Source of the DNA: Comamonadaceae bacterium
Lineage (GTDB): Bacteria > Pseudomonadota > Gammaproteobacteria > Burkholderiales > Burkholderiaceae_C
Direction of reading: 5' to 3'
Assembly (NCBI GenBank): GCA_021299875.1
Contig: JAJTEW010000004.1
Location: forward strand, 248,001-312,000
DNA length: 64,000 bases
Shown: positions 37,380 through 46,313 of the stretch, in pieces
How the letters are laid out: each line of letters begins with the position of its first letter
Numbering within the stretch: position 1 is the stretch's first letter
Notes under the pieces: model-generated
Told to the model about the DNA's origin: nothing
The model's input: only the letters and a program-made list of their open reading frames with translations
The model's database searches: none
Program-made: the position numbers and the translations under genes

Positions 37380-38888
37380 ATGAGCGCCAACACCCCCGCC
37401 GAAACACAGCAACTGACCGCCACCGAACGTGCTGAGCGCCAACGCGCCGTGGTGCAGGCCTTGGGCCGGGTGCTGCCCGCCGACGCTATTCTCTACACCC
37501 CCGAAGACACCACGCCGTATGAGTGCGACGGCCTGACCGCCTACCGCGAGCGGCCCCTGGTGGTTGCGCTGCCCGAAACCGAATCGCAGGTGCAAGCCGT
37601 GCTGAAAGCCTGCCACGTCTTGCAAGTGCCGGTGGTGGCACGCGGCGCGGGCACGGGCCTGTCGGGTGGGGCCATGCCGCACCGCCTGGGCGTGACGCTG
37701 TCCATGGCGCGCTTCAACCAAATCAAGACCGTGGACCCGGTCAGCCGCACGGCGGTGGTGCAATGCGGCGTGCGCAACCTGGCCATCAGTGAAGCCGCTG
37801 CGCCCTTCGGCCTGTATTACGCCCCCGACCCCTCCAGCCAAATTGCCTGCACGATAGGTGGCAACGTGGCCGAAAACTCGGGTGGGGTGCACTGCCTCAA
37901 ATATGGCCTGACCGTGCACAACGTGCTCAAGGTGCGTGGCTTCACCGTCGAGGGTGACCCGATCGAATTCGGCAGTGACGCACTCGACACCTCGGGCTAC
38001 GACCTGTTGGCCGTGTTGGTGGGCAGCGAGGGCATGCTGGCCGTGACCACCGAAGTCACCGTCAAACTGGTGCCCAAACCGCAGTTGGCGCGTTGCATCA
38101 TGGCCAGCTTTGACGATGTGCGCAAAGCGGGCGACGCCGTGGCCGCCGTCATTGCGGCGGGCATCATCCCGGCCGGTTTGGAGATGATGGACGGACCCAT
38201 GACCATCGCGGTGGAAGACTTTGTGCACGCAGGCTACGACCTGAGCGCCGCCGCCATCCTGCTGTGCGAGAGCGACGGCACGCCCGAAGAGGTCGAAGAG
38301 GAAATTGGCCGTATGAGCGCGGTGCTGCGCGACTGCGGTGCCACGGCCATTTCGGTCAGCCGCGACGAGGCGCAACGCTTGAAGTTCTGGAGCGGCCGCA
38401 AAAACGCCTTCCCGGCCTCGGGCCGCATCAGCCCCGACTACATGTGCATGGACTCGACCATTCCGCGCAGGCGCTTGGCCGACATCCTGCAAGCCATCTC
38501 GGAGATGGAAACCAAATACGCGCTGCGTTGCCTGAACGTTTTCCACGCGGGCGATGGCAACCTGCACCCACTGATTTTGTTTGATGCGAACGACCCTAAC
38601 CAACTGCGCCGCTGCGAGTTGTTTGGTGCCGACATTCTTGAGACCAGCGTGGCCATGGGCGGCACCGTCACGGGCGAGCATGGTGTGGGCATTGAGAAAG
38701 TGAACAGCATGTGCGTGCAATTCAGCGCTGAAGAAAACGAGCAGATGTTCGCCGTCAAGCGCGCCTTTGACCCGCAAGGCCTGCTCAACCCCGGCAAGGT
38801 GATTCCGACGCTGAACCGCTGCGCCGAGTACGGCCGAATGTTGGTGCGGGCGGGGGCGATCAAGCACCCGGATTTGCCGCGGTTCTGA
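37380..38888 (+). CDS. glcD: FAD-linked oxidase, glycolate/lactate dehydrogenase subunit GlcD-like
   Basis: A 502-residue flavoprotein. The PCMH-type FAD domain spans about residues 55-230: ETESQVQAVLKACH, VPVVARGAGTGLSGGAMP and CTIGGNVAENSGGVHCLKYG. The C-terminal oxidase domain includes ALRCLNVFHAGDGNLHPLILF and GGTVTGEHGVGIEKV, both standard for GlcD and D-lactate dehydrogenases. GlcE and GlcF partners are not adjacent, so D-lactate or another 2-hydroxy acid is also possible. A strong terminator follows. The ATG at 37380 gives the family-like start. Confidence 0.87.
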   Translation: MSANTPAETQQLTATERAERQRAVVQALGRVLPADAILYTPEDTTPYECDGLTAYRERPLVVALPETESQVQAVLKACHVLQVPVVARGAGTGLSGGAMPHRLGVTLSMARFNQIKTVDPVSRTAVVQCGVRNLAISEAAAPFGLYYAPDPSSQIACTIGGNVAENSGGVHCLKYGLTVHNVLKVRGFTVEGDPIEFGSDALDTSGYDLLAVLVGSEGMLAVTTEVTVKLVPKPQLARCIMASFDDVRKAGDAVAAVIAAGIIPAGLEMMDGPMTIAVEDFVHAGYDLSAAAILLCESDGTPEEVEEEIGRMSAVLRDCGATAISVSRDEAQRLKFWSGRKNAFPASGRISPDYMCMDSTIPRRRLADILQAISEMETKYALRCLNVFHAGDGNLHPLILFDANDPNQLRRCELFGADILETSVAMGGTVTGEHGVGIEKVNSMCVQFSAEENEQMFAVKRAFDPQGLLNPGKVIPTLNRCAEYGRMLVRAGAIKHPDLPRF

Positions 38889-38907
38889 CCCCGAATGCCC
38901 TGCCAAC

Positions 38908-38933
38908 AGCCTGAGCCTGCCTCAGGCTTTTTT
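38908..38933 (+). terminator. Intrinsic terminator after glcD
   Basis: A perfect 8-bp stem AGCCTGAG / CTCAGGCT with a 5-base loop is followed by five to six T. It runs directly into the palindrome at 38932. Confidence 0.8.
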
Positions 38934-38971
38934 AACCTCATTTGGTTGCGCGCGCAACCAAATGAGGTTAA
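38932..38971. promoter_or_regulatory. Perfect 40-bp palindrome, probable MarR operator
   Basis: Two 19-base arms (left arm ttaacctcatttggttgcg) surround a CG centre with no mismatch. It ends 40 bases before the marR start. MarR-family dimers bind palindromes in their own promoters, so autoregulation and control of the downstream monooxygenase are the simplest reading. Its perfection over 40 bases is longer than a single dimer needs and may bind two. Confidence 0.7.
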
Positions 38972-39011
38972 GCTCGGCCCTTCTTTCACCCCTTTCAGAC
39001 GATAGAGCCGA

Positions 39012-39446
39012 ATGCCCACGCCTCTCGACCGCACGCTGACCTACCGCTTGCACCAACTGCACAAGCTGACCGACATGGACAGCCAGTCGGTCTATCCGCA
39101 GCGCACGGGACTGTCGATGAGCGACGGACGGTGCCTGACGACCATTGGCACATTTGAACCTTTGTCGGTCAAAGAACTGGCCGACAAGGCCAACCTGAAC
39201 AAAGGCCAGGCCAGCCGCGCTGCGCAGGCGCTGGTCGAGCAAGGCCTGGTGCGCAAAGCCGACCACCCGGATGATGGCCGGGGCGTGGTGTTGACGCTGA
39301 CACCTGCCGGGCGCGAAGTGTTCGAGCTGGCCATGGCCATGATCCACCAACGCAACAAGGACATTTTTGGCGGCCTGTCGGACAAAGAACAAAGCATCCT
39401 GAGTGGGTTGCTGGACCGACTGATTGCCCACGCCCGTCCACGCTGA
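39012..39446 (+). CDS. MarR family transcriptional regulator
   Basis: A 144-residue MarR protein. The winged helix is visible around LSVKELADKANLNKGQASRAAQALVEQGLVRK, and the wing is ADHPDDGRGVVLTLTPAGRE, with the conserved D-x-R pattern. The N- and C-terminal helices form the dimer interface. It is 19 bases upstream of an aromatic monooxygenase gene, so it most likely responds to that enzyme's substrate or a related phenolic acid (inference). Confidence 0.88.
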   Translation: MPTPLDRTLTYRLHQLHKLTDMDSQSVYPQRTGLSMSDGRCLTTIGTFEPLSVKELADKANLNKGQASRAAQALVEQGLVRKADHPDDGRGVVLTLTPAGREVFELAMAMIHQRNKDIFGGLSDKEQSILSGLLDRLIAHARPR

Positions 39447-39465
39447 AAGTCCCCCACACAAACCT

Positions 39466-41175
39466 ATGCACAACCCCACCACCGAAGCCCGCCCTTCGAT
39501 CTATTACCAGTACGAGGTTTTCAAACCTTGGCTGGCCTCGTCACACCCTCAGCAAGACCGAAAAAAAGTCGCCATCGTCGGCGCAGGCCCTGCCGGCATG
39601 GTGACCGCGCTGGAGCTGGCACGCCACGGCGTGCCCAGCGTGGTGCTGGCGGCCGAGTTGCAGTTCTCGCAAGGCAGCCGCGCGATCTGCTTCACGCGCC
39701 GCTCGATGGAAATCCTGCAGCAAGTGGGCGTGGCCGATCGCATGACAGCATGCGGGCTGCCCTGGCGCTTTGGCAATTCTTTTTTCCGGGGCCAACGTGT
39801 GTTTCGCATGGAAGCACCGCACGATCCGGACGACCGGTTCTTCCCGATCATCAACGTGCAGCAGCAGTTTCTGGAGGAGTACCTGCACGACGCCTGCAAA
39901 GCCAACCCGCTGATTGACTTGCGCTGGGGCAACAAGGTCGATCAAGTGGCGCAGAAAGAAGGCTTCGCGGTGCTGGAAATTGACACCCCGGAAGGACCCT
40001 ATGCGCTGGAGAGCGACTGGGTGGTCGCCGCTGACGGGGGGCGTTCGGGCATCCGCAGCGCCATGAACCTGCAGATGGAGGGGGCGTCTTACGAAGGCTT
40101 TTTTGTGATCGCCGACATCCGAATCGACCTGCCTTTGCCCACCGAGCGCCTGGCCTTTTTTGACCCCGACTGGAACCCCGGCAACACCATCTTGATGCAC
40201 CGCGAGCCCCACGGCATTTGGCGCGTGGATTACCAACTGCCCCCCGGTGAATCGCCCGAAGAAGCACTCCGTCCAGCGGCGCTCAAGGCCCGCATCGACG
40301 CGCAGCTGGCCATGATTGGCCATGCCGGAGCCAAGTGGGAGATGGACTGGTCCTCGGTCTACTCGGCGCGCACGCTCACCTTGCCCGACTTTGTGCACGG
40401 CAGCGTGATCTTCACGGGCGATGCGGCGCACCTGCTGCCCATTTTTGGCGTGCGCGGGGCCAACACGGCTTTTCAGGATGCGCAGTCGCTGGGTTGGCAC
40501 CTGGCCTGGGTGGTCAAAGGTCTGGCGGGCCCACAGTTGCTGGCCAACCACAGCGCCGAGCGCGTGGGCGCGGCACGCGAAATCATCTCTGAGGCGGGCA
40601 AAAGCACCCGCTTCATGGCACCACCCAGCCCCGGCTTTCGGCTGCTGCGCGACGCGGTCTTGTCGCTTTCGCTCTCACAAGAGTTTGTGCGGCCGCTCTA
40701 CCACTGGCGCACCTCGCGGCCCCACGAATACACCCATTCCATGCTCAACAGCAAGGATGACGACAACGCCCTGTTCAAGTGCGGTCCGGCACAGGGTGCG
40801 CCACCGCAAAACGTGCGCTTGGGTGCCAGCGGTGGCGATGGAGATTTTTTGCTCGATCACCTGGGGGGCGGCTTTGATCTGCTGTATTTCACCGACACCG
40901 ACCTGCCTGAAGCACTGCAACAGGTGATCCATGCAGCGCGTGCGACAGGCCTGCCCTTGAACGTGACCGCGGTCGGTGCGGCCCAGCCTGTGTCGGGTGC
41001 GACCCAGCACCTGCCCGACGCCGACGGCCACCTGCGCGCGCGCTATGGCATTCCGGCACACGGAGGGGCGTATTTGCTGCGCCCCGACCAACACGTTTGT
41101 GCACGCTGGCTCACACTGGATGCCGTGCGCTTAAAAGCCGCGCTGAGCACCGCCTTGCCCACCCGTCGGACTTGA
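39466..41175 (+). CDS. FAD-dependent aromatic hydroxylase (MhpA/PheA-type)
   Basis: A 569-residue class A flavoprotein monooxygenase. FAD motifs in order: KKVAIVGAGPAGMVTALELA (near residue 34), the DG motif VVAADGGRSGIRSAM, and GDAAHLLPIFGVRGANTAFQ. The C-terminal 170 residues have the thioredoxin-like domain seen in phenol and 3-(3-hydroxyphenyl)propionate hydroxylases. The ring substrate cannot be fixed, though a hydroxylated benzoate or phenylpropanoid is likely. A DUF2783 gene follows and a MarR gene precedes it. Confidence 0.87.
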   Translation: MHNPTTEARPSIYYQYEVFKPWLASSHPQQDRKKVAIVGAGPAGMVTALELARHGVPSVVLAAELQFSQGSRAICFTRRSMEILQQVGVADRMTACGLPWRFGNSFFRGQRVFRMEAPHDPDDRFFPIINVQQQFLEEYLHDACKANPLIDLRWGNKVDQVAQKEGFAVLEIDTPEGPYALESDWVVAADGGRSGIRSAMNLQMEGASYEGFFVIADIRIDLPLPTERLAFFDPDWNPGNTILMHREPHGIWRVDYQLPPGESPEEALRPAALKARIDAQLAMIGHAGAKWEMDWSSVYSARTLTLPDFVHGSVIFTGDAAHLLPIFGVRGANTAFQDAQSLGWHLAWVVKGLAGPQLLANHSAERVGAAREIISEAGKSTRFMAPPSPGFRLLRDAVLSLSLSQEFVRPLYHWRTSRPHEYTHSMLNSKDDDNALFKCGPAQGAPPQNVRLGASGGDGDFLLDHLGGGFDLLYFTDTDLPEALQQVIHAARATGLPLNVTAVGAAQPVSGATQHLPDADGHLRARYGIPAHGGAYLLRPDQHVCARWLTLDAVRLKAALSTALPTRRT

Positions 41176-41216
41176 AGGTGCCGACCGACTTTGACCGACT
41201 GCACCAGGACGACACC

Positions 41217-41405
41217 ATGACCGACAAAGCACTCTCCATCGGCGGGCTTGAAACCGTCTACGACGCACTGGCCACCGCCATTGACCAGGCAGGCGCAGAC
41301 AAGGCCCAGTTGTTCCTTGTCAAACTTGCGCTGCTCAATGCCAAGGCGTTGGCCGACGACAAGCTGTTTCAACAACAGATCAGCGTTGCACTGCAAGACC
41401 TCTAA
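41217..41405 (+). CDS. DUF2783 family small protein
   Basis: A 62-residue protein starting MTDKALSIGGLETVYDALA at 41217, 41 bases after the monooxygenase stop. It is mostly helical (KAQLFLVKLALLNAKALADD). I recognise it as DUF2783, a family usually found directly behind such FAD monooxygenases. It may be a stability or assembly partner, but no function has been shown to my knowledge. Confidence 0.75.
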   Translation: MTDKALSIGGLETVYDALATAIDQAGADKAQLFLVKLALLNAKALADDKLFQQQISVALQDL

Positions 41406-41499
41406 GTGCGGCATGCCCGAGAGGATGCCAATCTGCTGAGGTCTTGTGCAGACAGGCTGGGGTGGTTGCCAGAGCCTTCTTACCTGGGGTGACCAGGTG

Positions 41500-43368
41500 T
41501 CACCAGGTGTCAATCGCCAGCGCGCCATCGGGGGGGCGCACCCGCCCCGCCTGCAGCCCTGCCACCAGCCAGTCGCGCGTATCGGCGGGGTCAATCACCG
41601 CGTCAATCTCCAAAGTGGCCGCCATGTGGATGGCGCTGCCGTTGTCGTATTGCTGTGCCAGCAGTTGCTCAAACAACGCTTCGCGCTCGGGGCCCTCGGG
41701 CAGGGCTTCGAGTTCTTTGCGATAACCCAGGCGCACTGCGCCCTCCAGGCCCATGCCGCCAAATTCGCCCGTGGGCCAGGCCACGGTGCTCAGGGTTTCG
41801 TGAAAGCCCCCGCCGGTCATGGCCATCGCGCCCAGGCCATAGCCCTTGCGCAGCACCACGCTGAGCAGCGGCACCCGCAGGTGCGCGGCCGCCACAAACA
41901 TGCGCGAGACGTGGCGCACCTGGGCCAGCGCTTCGGTGTCGGGCCCCACCATGAAGCCAGGCGTGTCCACCAGGCTCACCAGGGCCAAGCCGTGGGCGTT
42001 GCACAGCTGCAAGAAGCGCGCGGCCTTGTCGGCGGCATCGGCATCGATCGCGCCGCCCAGGTGCAGTGGGTTGTTGGCCATGAGGCCCACCGGGCGCCCC
42101 GCAATGCGCGCGAGCGCCGTGTGGATGCCCACGCCAAAGCCGGTGCGCAAATGCAGCAAGCTGCCTACATCGGCAATGCCTTGCATGGCGGCGCGGGTGT
42201 CGTACACGCGCACACGGTTTTCGGGCACCACATGGCGCAGGGCTTCGGTGGGTGGTGCTTGCCATTCGGTTTGCGCGCCCTGAAAACACGACAGGTAATG
42301 CCGCGCCGCTGCCACCGCATGTGCTTCGTTGTCCACCAGGATGTCGATCACACCGTTGCCGTGCTGCACACCAACCGGTCCAATCTGTTCGGGCTTGAAG
42401 ACGCCCAAGCCGCCGCCTTCGACCATGGCCGGTCCGCCCATGCCGATGTTGCTGCCTGCCGTCGCAATGATCACGTCGCAGCAGCCCAGCAAGGCCGCGT
42501 TGCCCGCAAAACAGCGCCCGGCCACCACGCCCACCACCGGCACCTGGCCATTGAGCCGCGCAAACGAGGCAAAGGTGGCGAGGTTCAGGCCCGCGACGAT
42601 GGCCACATCCACATCACCGGGTCGGCCGCCGCCGCCTTCGGCGAACAGCACCACGGGCAGTTGGTTTTGCAAGGCCAGGCCCAGCATGCGGTCGGTCTTT
42701 TGGTGGTTGCGCATGCCTTGCGTGCCGGCCAGCACGGTGAAGTCGTAAGCCATGACGACCACGCGCTGGCCGTTCACGCAGCCGATGCCGGTGACCATGC
42801 CGTCGGCGGGTGTGTTGCGCATCAAATCGTCTGCACTGCGGCGTCGGCTTTGCGCGGCCACGGCCAGCGCGCCGTATTCGACAAACGAATCGGCATCGCA
42901 CAGGTCTGCGATGTTTTCTCGGGCGGTGCGCAGGCCGGTGGCGTGGCGCTTGGCCACAGCTTCGGGCCGTGCAGCGTCGTGCGTGAAGGCCAGGCGGTCT
43001 TGCAGCTTTTTCAGGTCAGCGCGGGGGACGTTCTGGGCAGCGGCGCTGGTTGCACCATGGGCTTGGGCCTGCGGTGAGACGTCCCCAGCAGACGGCACGA
43101 CCAAGGTGGCCCGTGCGTGGGCAACGGCGCCACCAGGCACTGGCGCTGAGTCCAACTGCGTCCAGCCCGCCAAGGCCTCGCCCTCATTCACGGTCTCGCC
43201 CGCCTGGAAGTACAACGCGGCCAAGTGTCCGGCCTGCGGGGCGCGGATTTCGTGCTCCATTTTCATGGCTTCCAGAATCACCAGCACGTCGCCTGCGGCC
43301 ACGGGCTCACCGGGCTGCACCAGCCACTGCACCACTTGGGCCTGAAGAGGGGAAAGGATGTTTTGCAT
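41500..43368 (-). CDS. Biotin carrier-carboxyltransferase fusion protein
   Basis: A 622-residue acyl-CoA carboxylase component. Residues 1-75 are a biotinyl domain with the EAMKM motif (33-37; Lys36 is the biotinylation site). From about residue 135 follow the two carboxyltransferase domains: GVVAGRCFAGNAALLGCCDV in the N-domain, and LVDTPGFMVGPDTEALAQVR plus AMAMTGGGFHETLSTVAWPTG in the C-domain. Normally the biotinyl domain is joined to biotin carboxylase instead. No biotin carboxylase gene is in the window. Substrate (propionyl-, methylcrotonyl-, geranyl-CoA or other) is not evident. Confidence 0.88.
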   Translation of the reverse strand: MQNILSPLQAQVVQWLVQPGEPVAAGDVLVILEAMKMEHEIRAPQAGHLAALYFQAGETVNEGEALAGWTQLDSAPVPGGAVAHARATLVVPSAGDVSPQAQAHGATSAAAQNVPRADLKKLQDRLAFTHDAARPEAVAKRHATGLRTARENIADLCDADSFVEYGALAVAAQSRRRSADDLMRNTPADGMVTGIGCVNGQRVVVMAYDFTVLAGTQGMRNHQKTDRMLGLALQNQLPVVLFAEGGGGRPGDVDVAIVAGLNLATFASFARLNGQVPVVGVVAGRCFAGNAALLGCCDVIIATAGSNIGMGGPAMVEGGGLGVFKPEQIGPVGVQHGNGVIDILVDNEAHAVAAARHYLSCFQGAQTEWQAPPTEALRHVVPENRVRVYDTRAAMQGIADVGSLLHLRTGFGVGIHTALARIAGRPVGLMANNPLHLGGAIDADAADKAARFLQLCNAHGLALVSLVDTPGFMVGPDTEALAQVRHVSRMFVAAAHLRVPLLSVVLRKGYGLGAMAMTGGGFHETLSTVAWPTGEFGGMGLEGAVRLGYRKELEALPEGPEREALFEQLLAQQYDNGSAIHMAATLEIDAVIDPADTRDWLVAGLQAGRVRPPDGALAIDTW

Positions 43369-43456
43369 CTGGCCATTGTGAGGCGCTGCCCCCAGGACAG
43401 CAGGTCAAGTTCGGGACAATTTAAACTGGGTTTTTCTCAAACACAAAGACCTGTTC

Positions 43457-44473
43457 ATGAACTTCGAACCCCTGGTCGAGCTGACCCGCAACGGCGTGCA
43501 GGAATGCGTCCACATGGGCGCACTGGCCGTGACCGACACCGAGGGCCGCGTGCTGGCGCAAGTGGGCAACCCGCATTGGTTGTGCTTCACCCGCTCGACC
43601 CTCAAGGCCATGCAAGCGTTGCCGCTGGTGCAGTCGGGGGGCGTGGCGTATTTCGGCTTCACCCCCTCAGAACTCGCCATGATGTGCGCCAGCCACAACG
43701 GCGAAGAGATGCACGTCGAGCAGGTGTCGTCTATCTTGCGCAAAAGCGGAACCACCACACGCCAGATGCGCTGTGGATGCCATGTACCGTACCGCTTCAC
43801 GTTTTTTGACCGGCCCATGCCCGAAGACTTTGCCTACGACGAGCGGCACCACAACTGCAGCGGCAAGCACAGCGGGTTTTTGGCGTACTGCGTGCAGCAC
43901 GGCCTGCCCACCTACAATTACACCGAAGTCACACACCCCTTGCAGCAACGCATCCGCCAGGCCGTGGCGCATCTGGCTGGTTTGAAAGAAGAAGAGCTGG
44001 CGCTGGGCATCGACGGTTGTTCGGCCCCCAACTACGCCATGCCCTTGTCACGCTTGGCCCGCAGTTATGCCCGTTTGGCCCAGCCTGAGTCGGACGGCCT
44101 GTATGGCGAGAGCCTGGCGCAATTGGGCCAGGCCATGAACGCGCACCCCGATTTGGTTTCGGGCACCGGGCGCAACGATGCCGACTTCATGCGCGCGGGT
44201 GGTGGCGACTGGGTGACCAAAGTGGGGGCCGACGGTGTGCAGGTGGTGGGCAGCCGATCACGTGGCCAAGCCCTGGCCATCAAGATCATGGACGGCAACA
44301 AGGCGGCGCTGTTTGCCGCCACCGTGGAGGCGCTGGACCAACTGGGCTGGTTGGACGATGCACAGCGCCAAGAACTGACCCCTTGGCGAGCCCAGGTGCT
44401 GCTGAATGTGGCGGGTATGCCGGTGGGCGAGCGGCGCAGCGTGTTCCAACTGAAAATGGGCGCTCAGGCCTGA
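43457..44473 (+). CDS. L-asparaginase II family protein
   Basis: A 338-residue protein of the thermolabile asparaginase family first described in Rhizobium etli (PF06089), unrelated to the classical type I/II enzymes. Signatures: FTRSTLKAMQALPL (the nucleophile region with Ser and Lys), EDFAYDERHHNCSGKHSGFL, and GIDGCSAPNYAMPLSRLA. Hydrolysis of asparagine to aspartate and ammonia is expected. No signal peptide, so it is cytoplasmic. It is divergent from the carboxyltransferase gene. Confidence 0.9.
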   Translation: MNFEPLVELTRNGVQECVHMGALAVTDTEGRVLAQVGNPHWLCFTRSTLKAMQALPLVQSGGVAYFGFTPSELAMMCASHNGEEMHVEQVSSILRKSGTTTRQMRCGCHVPYRFTFFDRPMPEDFAYDERHHNCSGKHSGFLAYCVQHGLPTYNYTEVTHPLQQRIRQAVAHLAGLKEEELALGIDGCSAPNYAMPLSRLARSYARLAQPESDGLYGESLAQLGQAMNAHPDLVSGTGRNDADFMRAGGGDWVTKVGADGVQVVGSRSRGQALAIKIMDGNKAALFAATVEALDQLGWLDDAQRQELTPWRAQVLLNVAGMPVGERRSVFQLKMGAQA

Positions 44474-44519
44474 AAGCTCAGAGCCGCACGCCACCTTCAG
44501 GTGCGATGAAACAGGGGGC

Positions 44520-45203
44520 TCAGCGCTTGCCAAAAATCGCCGTGCCTACCCGCACCATGGTGCTGCCTTCGGCGATGGCGGCCGCCATGTCAGCGCTCAT
44601 GCCCATCGACAAGGTGTCCAGCGGCAGGCCTTGCGCGCGCAATTGCGCGAACAGGTCTTTGGCCTGGCGGTGCACGGCGCGCATCTGCGCATCGGTCTCG
44701 GCAGGTTCAGGAATGGTCATCAGACCGCGCAACTGCAAGCGCGGTAAAGCGGCCACGGCCTGTGCCAGCGCGGGCAGGTCTTGTGGGCTCACGCCGGATT
44801 TGGTCTCGCCACCATCCACATTCACCTGGATGCACACCTGCAAAGGCGGCCGGTGCGCGGGGCGCTGTTCAGACAGGCGTTGGGCGATTTTGAGGCGGTC
44901 AATGCTGTGCACCCAGTCAAAGTGCTCGGCCACCAGGCGTGTCTTGTTGCTCTGGATCGGGCCGATGCAATGCCAAACCAGCGGCAAATCGCGCAAGGCC
45001 GTGATTTTGTCCACCGCTTCCTGGATGTAGTTTTCGCCAAAATCGGTTTGCCCTTCGGCGTGCGCCGTGCGAACGGCGTCGGCGCTCCAGGTCTTGGACA
45101 CGGCCAACAGCCGCACACTGCCCGGCGCGCGACCGGCGGATTGGCAAGCGGCGGCCATTTGTGCCCGCACCCGAGCGATGTTGTCGGCAATCGAAGTGTT
45201 CAT
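44520..45203 (-). CDS. yggS: PLP homeostasis protein, YggS/PROSC family
   Basis: A 227-residue PLP-binding barrel protein that buffers vitamin B6 and has no known catalytic activity. The PLP lysine lies in VRLLAVSKTWSADAVR (about residue 35). Other marks are FGENYIQEAVDKI, LVWHCIGPIQSNKTR and LSMGMSADMAAAIAEGSTMVRVGTA (the phosphate-binding loop region). Length and motifs are standard. It converges with the asparaginase gene, 46 bases apart. Confidence 0.95.
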   Translation of the reverse strand: MNTSIADNIARVRAQMAAACQSAGRAPGSVRLLAVSKTWSADAVRTAHAEGQTDFGENYIQEAVDKITALRDLPLVWHCIGPIQSNKTRLVAEHFDWVHSIDRLKIAQRLSEQRPAHRPPLQVCIQVNVDGGETKSGVSPQDLPALAQAVAALPRLQLRGLMTIPEPAETDAQMRAVHRQAKDLFAQLRAQGLPLDTLSMGMSADMAAAIAEGSTMVRVGTAIFGKR

Positions 45204-45324
45204 GGCGTCGAGCGTACCAAACCCAACCGTGTCGCCCAGCGGTCAGCCTAAAGCACCCGGTGCGCGCCAGAACACCGGCAGACTGCTAAATTAGCCGTTT
45301 TATTCACTTCTAAAAGAGACCGTC

Positions 45325-46230
45325 ATGAGCCAAATTGCCGCCAAAACCTACGAAGCCACCACCGCCCGAAAAGTGGCCTTTTTGGGCTTGGGCGTGATGG
45401 GATACCCCATGGCGGGCCATTTGGCCCGTGCTGGCCACCGCGTGACCGTGTACAACCGCAGCGCCGCCAAAGCCGCCGCCTGGGCTGCTGAGTGCCCTGG
45501 TCACGCCACAGCGCCCACCCCGCGCGAAGCCGCGGCCGGTGCCGACATGGTGTTCGCCTGCGTGGGCAACGATGCCGATTTGCGCAGTGTGGTGTTGGGC
45601 CCAGAGGGAGCGTTTGCCGGCATGAAGCCCGGCGCGATTTTTGTCGACCATACCACGGCTTCGGCCGAAGTGGCCCGCGAGCTGTATGCCGAGGCCCAAA
45701 AGTTGGGGCTGCACTTTGTGGACGCACCGGTCTCTGGCGGTCAAGCGGGCGCGCAAAACGGCATGCTCACCGTGATGTGCGGTGGTGAGGCTGCGGCGTT
45801 TGACAACGTCAAGCCTGTGGCCATGGCGTTTTCGCGGGCCTTCACCCTGTTGGGCGCTTCGGGCGCGGGCCAGTTGGCCAAGATGGTCAACCAGATCTGC
45901 ATCGCGGGTTTGGTGCAAGGCTTGTCTGAAGCCATTGCTTTCGGCCAGCAAGCGGGCCTGGACATGCACCAAGTGCTGGATGTGATCGGCAAGGGCGCCG
46001 CCCAAAGCTGGCAGCTGGACAACCGGGGCAAGACCATGGCCGATGACAAGTTTGAGTTTGGTTTTGCCGTGGACTGGATGCGCAAGGACCTGGGGCTGGT
46101 ACTGGACGAAGCCAAACGCAACGGTGCACGCCTGCCCGTGACCGCGCTGGTGGACCAGTTTTATGCCGACGTGCAAAAAATGGGGGGTGGCCGCTGGGAC
46201 ACCTCCAGCTTGATCCGCCGTTTGCGCTGA
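45325..46230 (+). CDS. NAD(P)-dependent beta-hydroxyacid dehydrogenase
   Basis: A 301-residue enzyme of the 3-hydroxyisobutyrate dehydrogenase / tartronate semialdehyde reductase family. Nucleotide motif: VAFLGLGVMGYPMAGHLARA. Substrate segment: DAPVSGGQAGAQNGMLTVMCGG. Catalytic lysine in GQLAKMVNQICIAG. An N-terminal extension of about 15 residues precedes the Rossmann motif. The exact hydroxyacid is unknown. A strong terminator closes the gene. Confidence 0.9.
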   Translation: MSQIAAKTYEATTARKVAFLGLGVMGYPMAGHLARAGHRVTVYNRSAAKAAAWAAECPGHATAPTPREAAAGADMVFACVGNDADLRSVVLGPEGAFAGMKPGAIFVDHTTASAEVARELYAEAQKLGLHFVDAPVSGGQAGAQNGMLTVMCGGEAAAFDNVKPVAMAFSRAFTLLGASGAGQLAKMVNQICIAGLVQGLSEAIAFGQQAGLDMHQVLDVIGKGAAQSWQLDNRGKTMADDKFEFGFAVDWMRKDLGLVLDEAKRNGARLPVTALVDQFYADVQKMGGGRWDTSSLIRRLR

Positions 46231-46242
46231 TGGCCAAGTGCA

Positions 46243-46259
46243 CCCCACAGGTTGTGGGG
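46243..46259. other. Small hairpin upstream of the terminator
   Basis: CCCCACA and TGTGGGG pair perfectly around a 3-base loop. It has no T-run and sits 9 bases before the true terminator, perhaps stabilising the 3' end. Confidence 0.35.
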
Positions 46260-46268
46260 TCAGAAACC

Positions 46269-46296
46269 AAAAAAACGACCCTGAGGTCGTTTTTTT
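46269..46296. terminator. Bidirectional intrinsic terminator between convergent genes
   Basis: A perfect 12-bp stem, AAAAAAACGACC against its complement with loop CTGA, carries A and T runs on both sides. It serves the dehydrogenase gene and the convergent dolP operon. Confidence 0.9.
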
Positions 46297-46313
46297 ATGG
46301 GGGATGAAGCGCT

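Noticed and set aside
37350..38906. Long open frame on the minus strand opposite glcD
   Set aside because: Its composition (His/Gly/Val-rich, no motifs) is the usual mirror of a GC-rich gene; the plus strand encodes a complete FAD oxidase.
41492..41511. Tandem 10-base repeat CCAGGTGTCA
   Set aside because: Only two units at the carboxyltransferase stop codon; likely chance.
41446..43077. 543-codon open frame antisense to the carboxyltransferase gene
   Set aside because: A shadow with His/Gln/Gly-rich composition and no family features.
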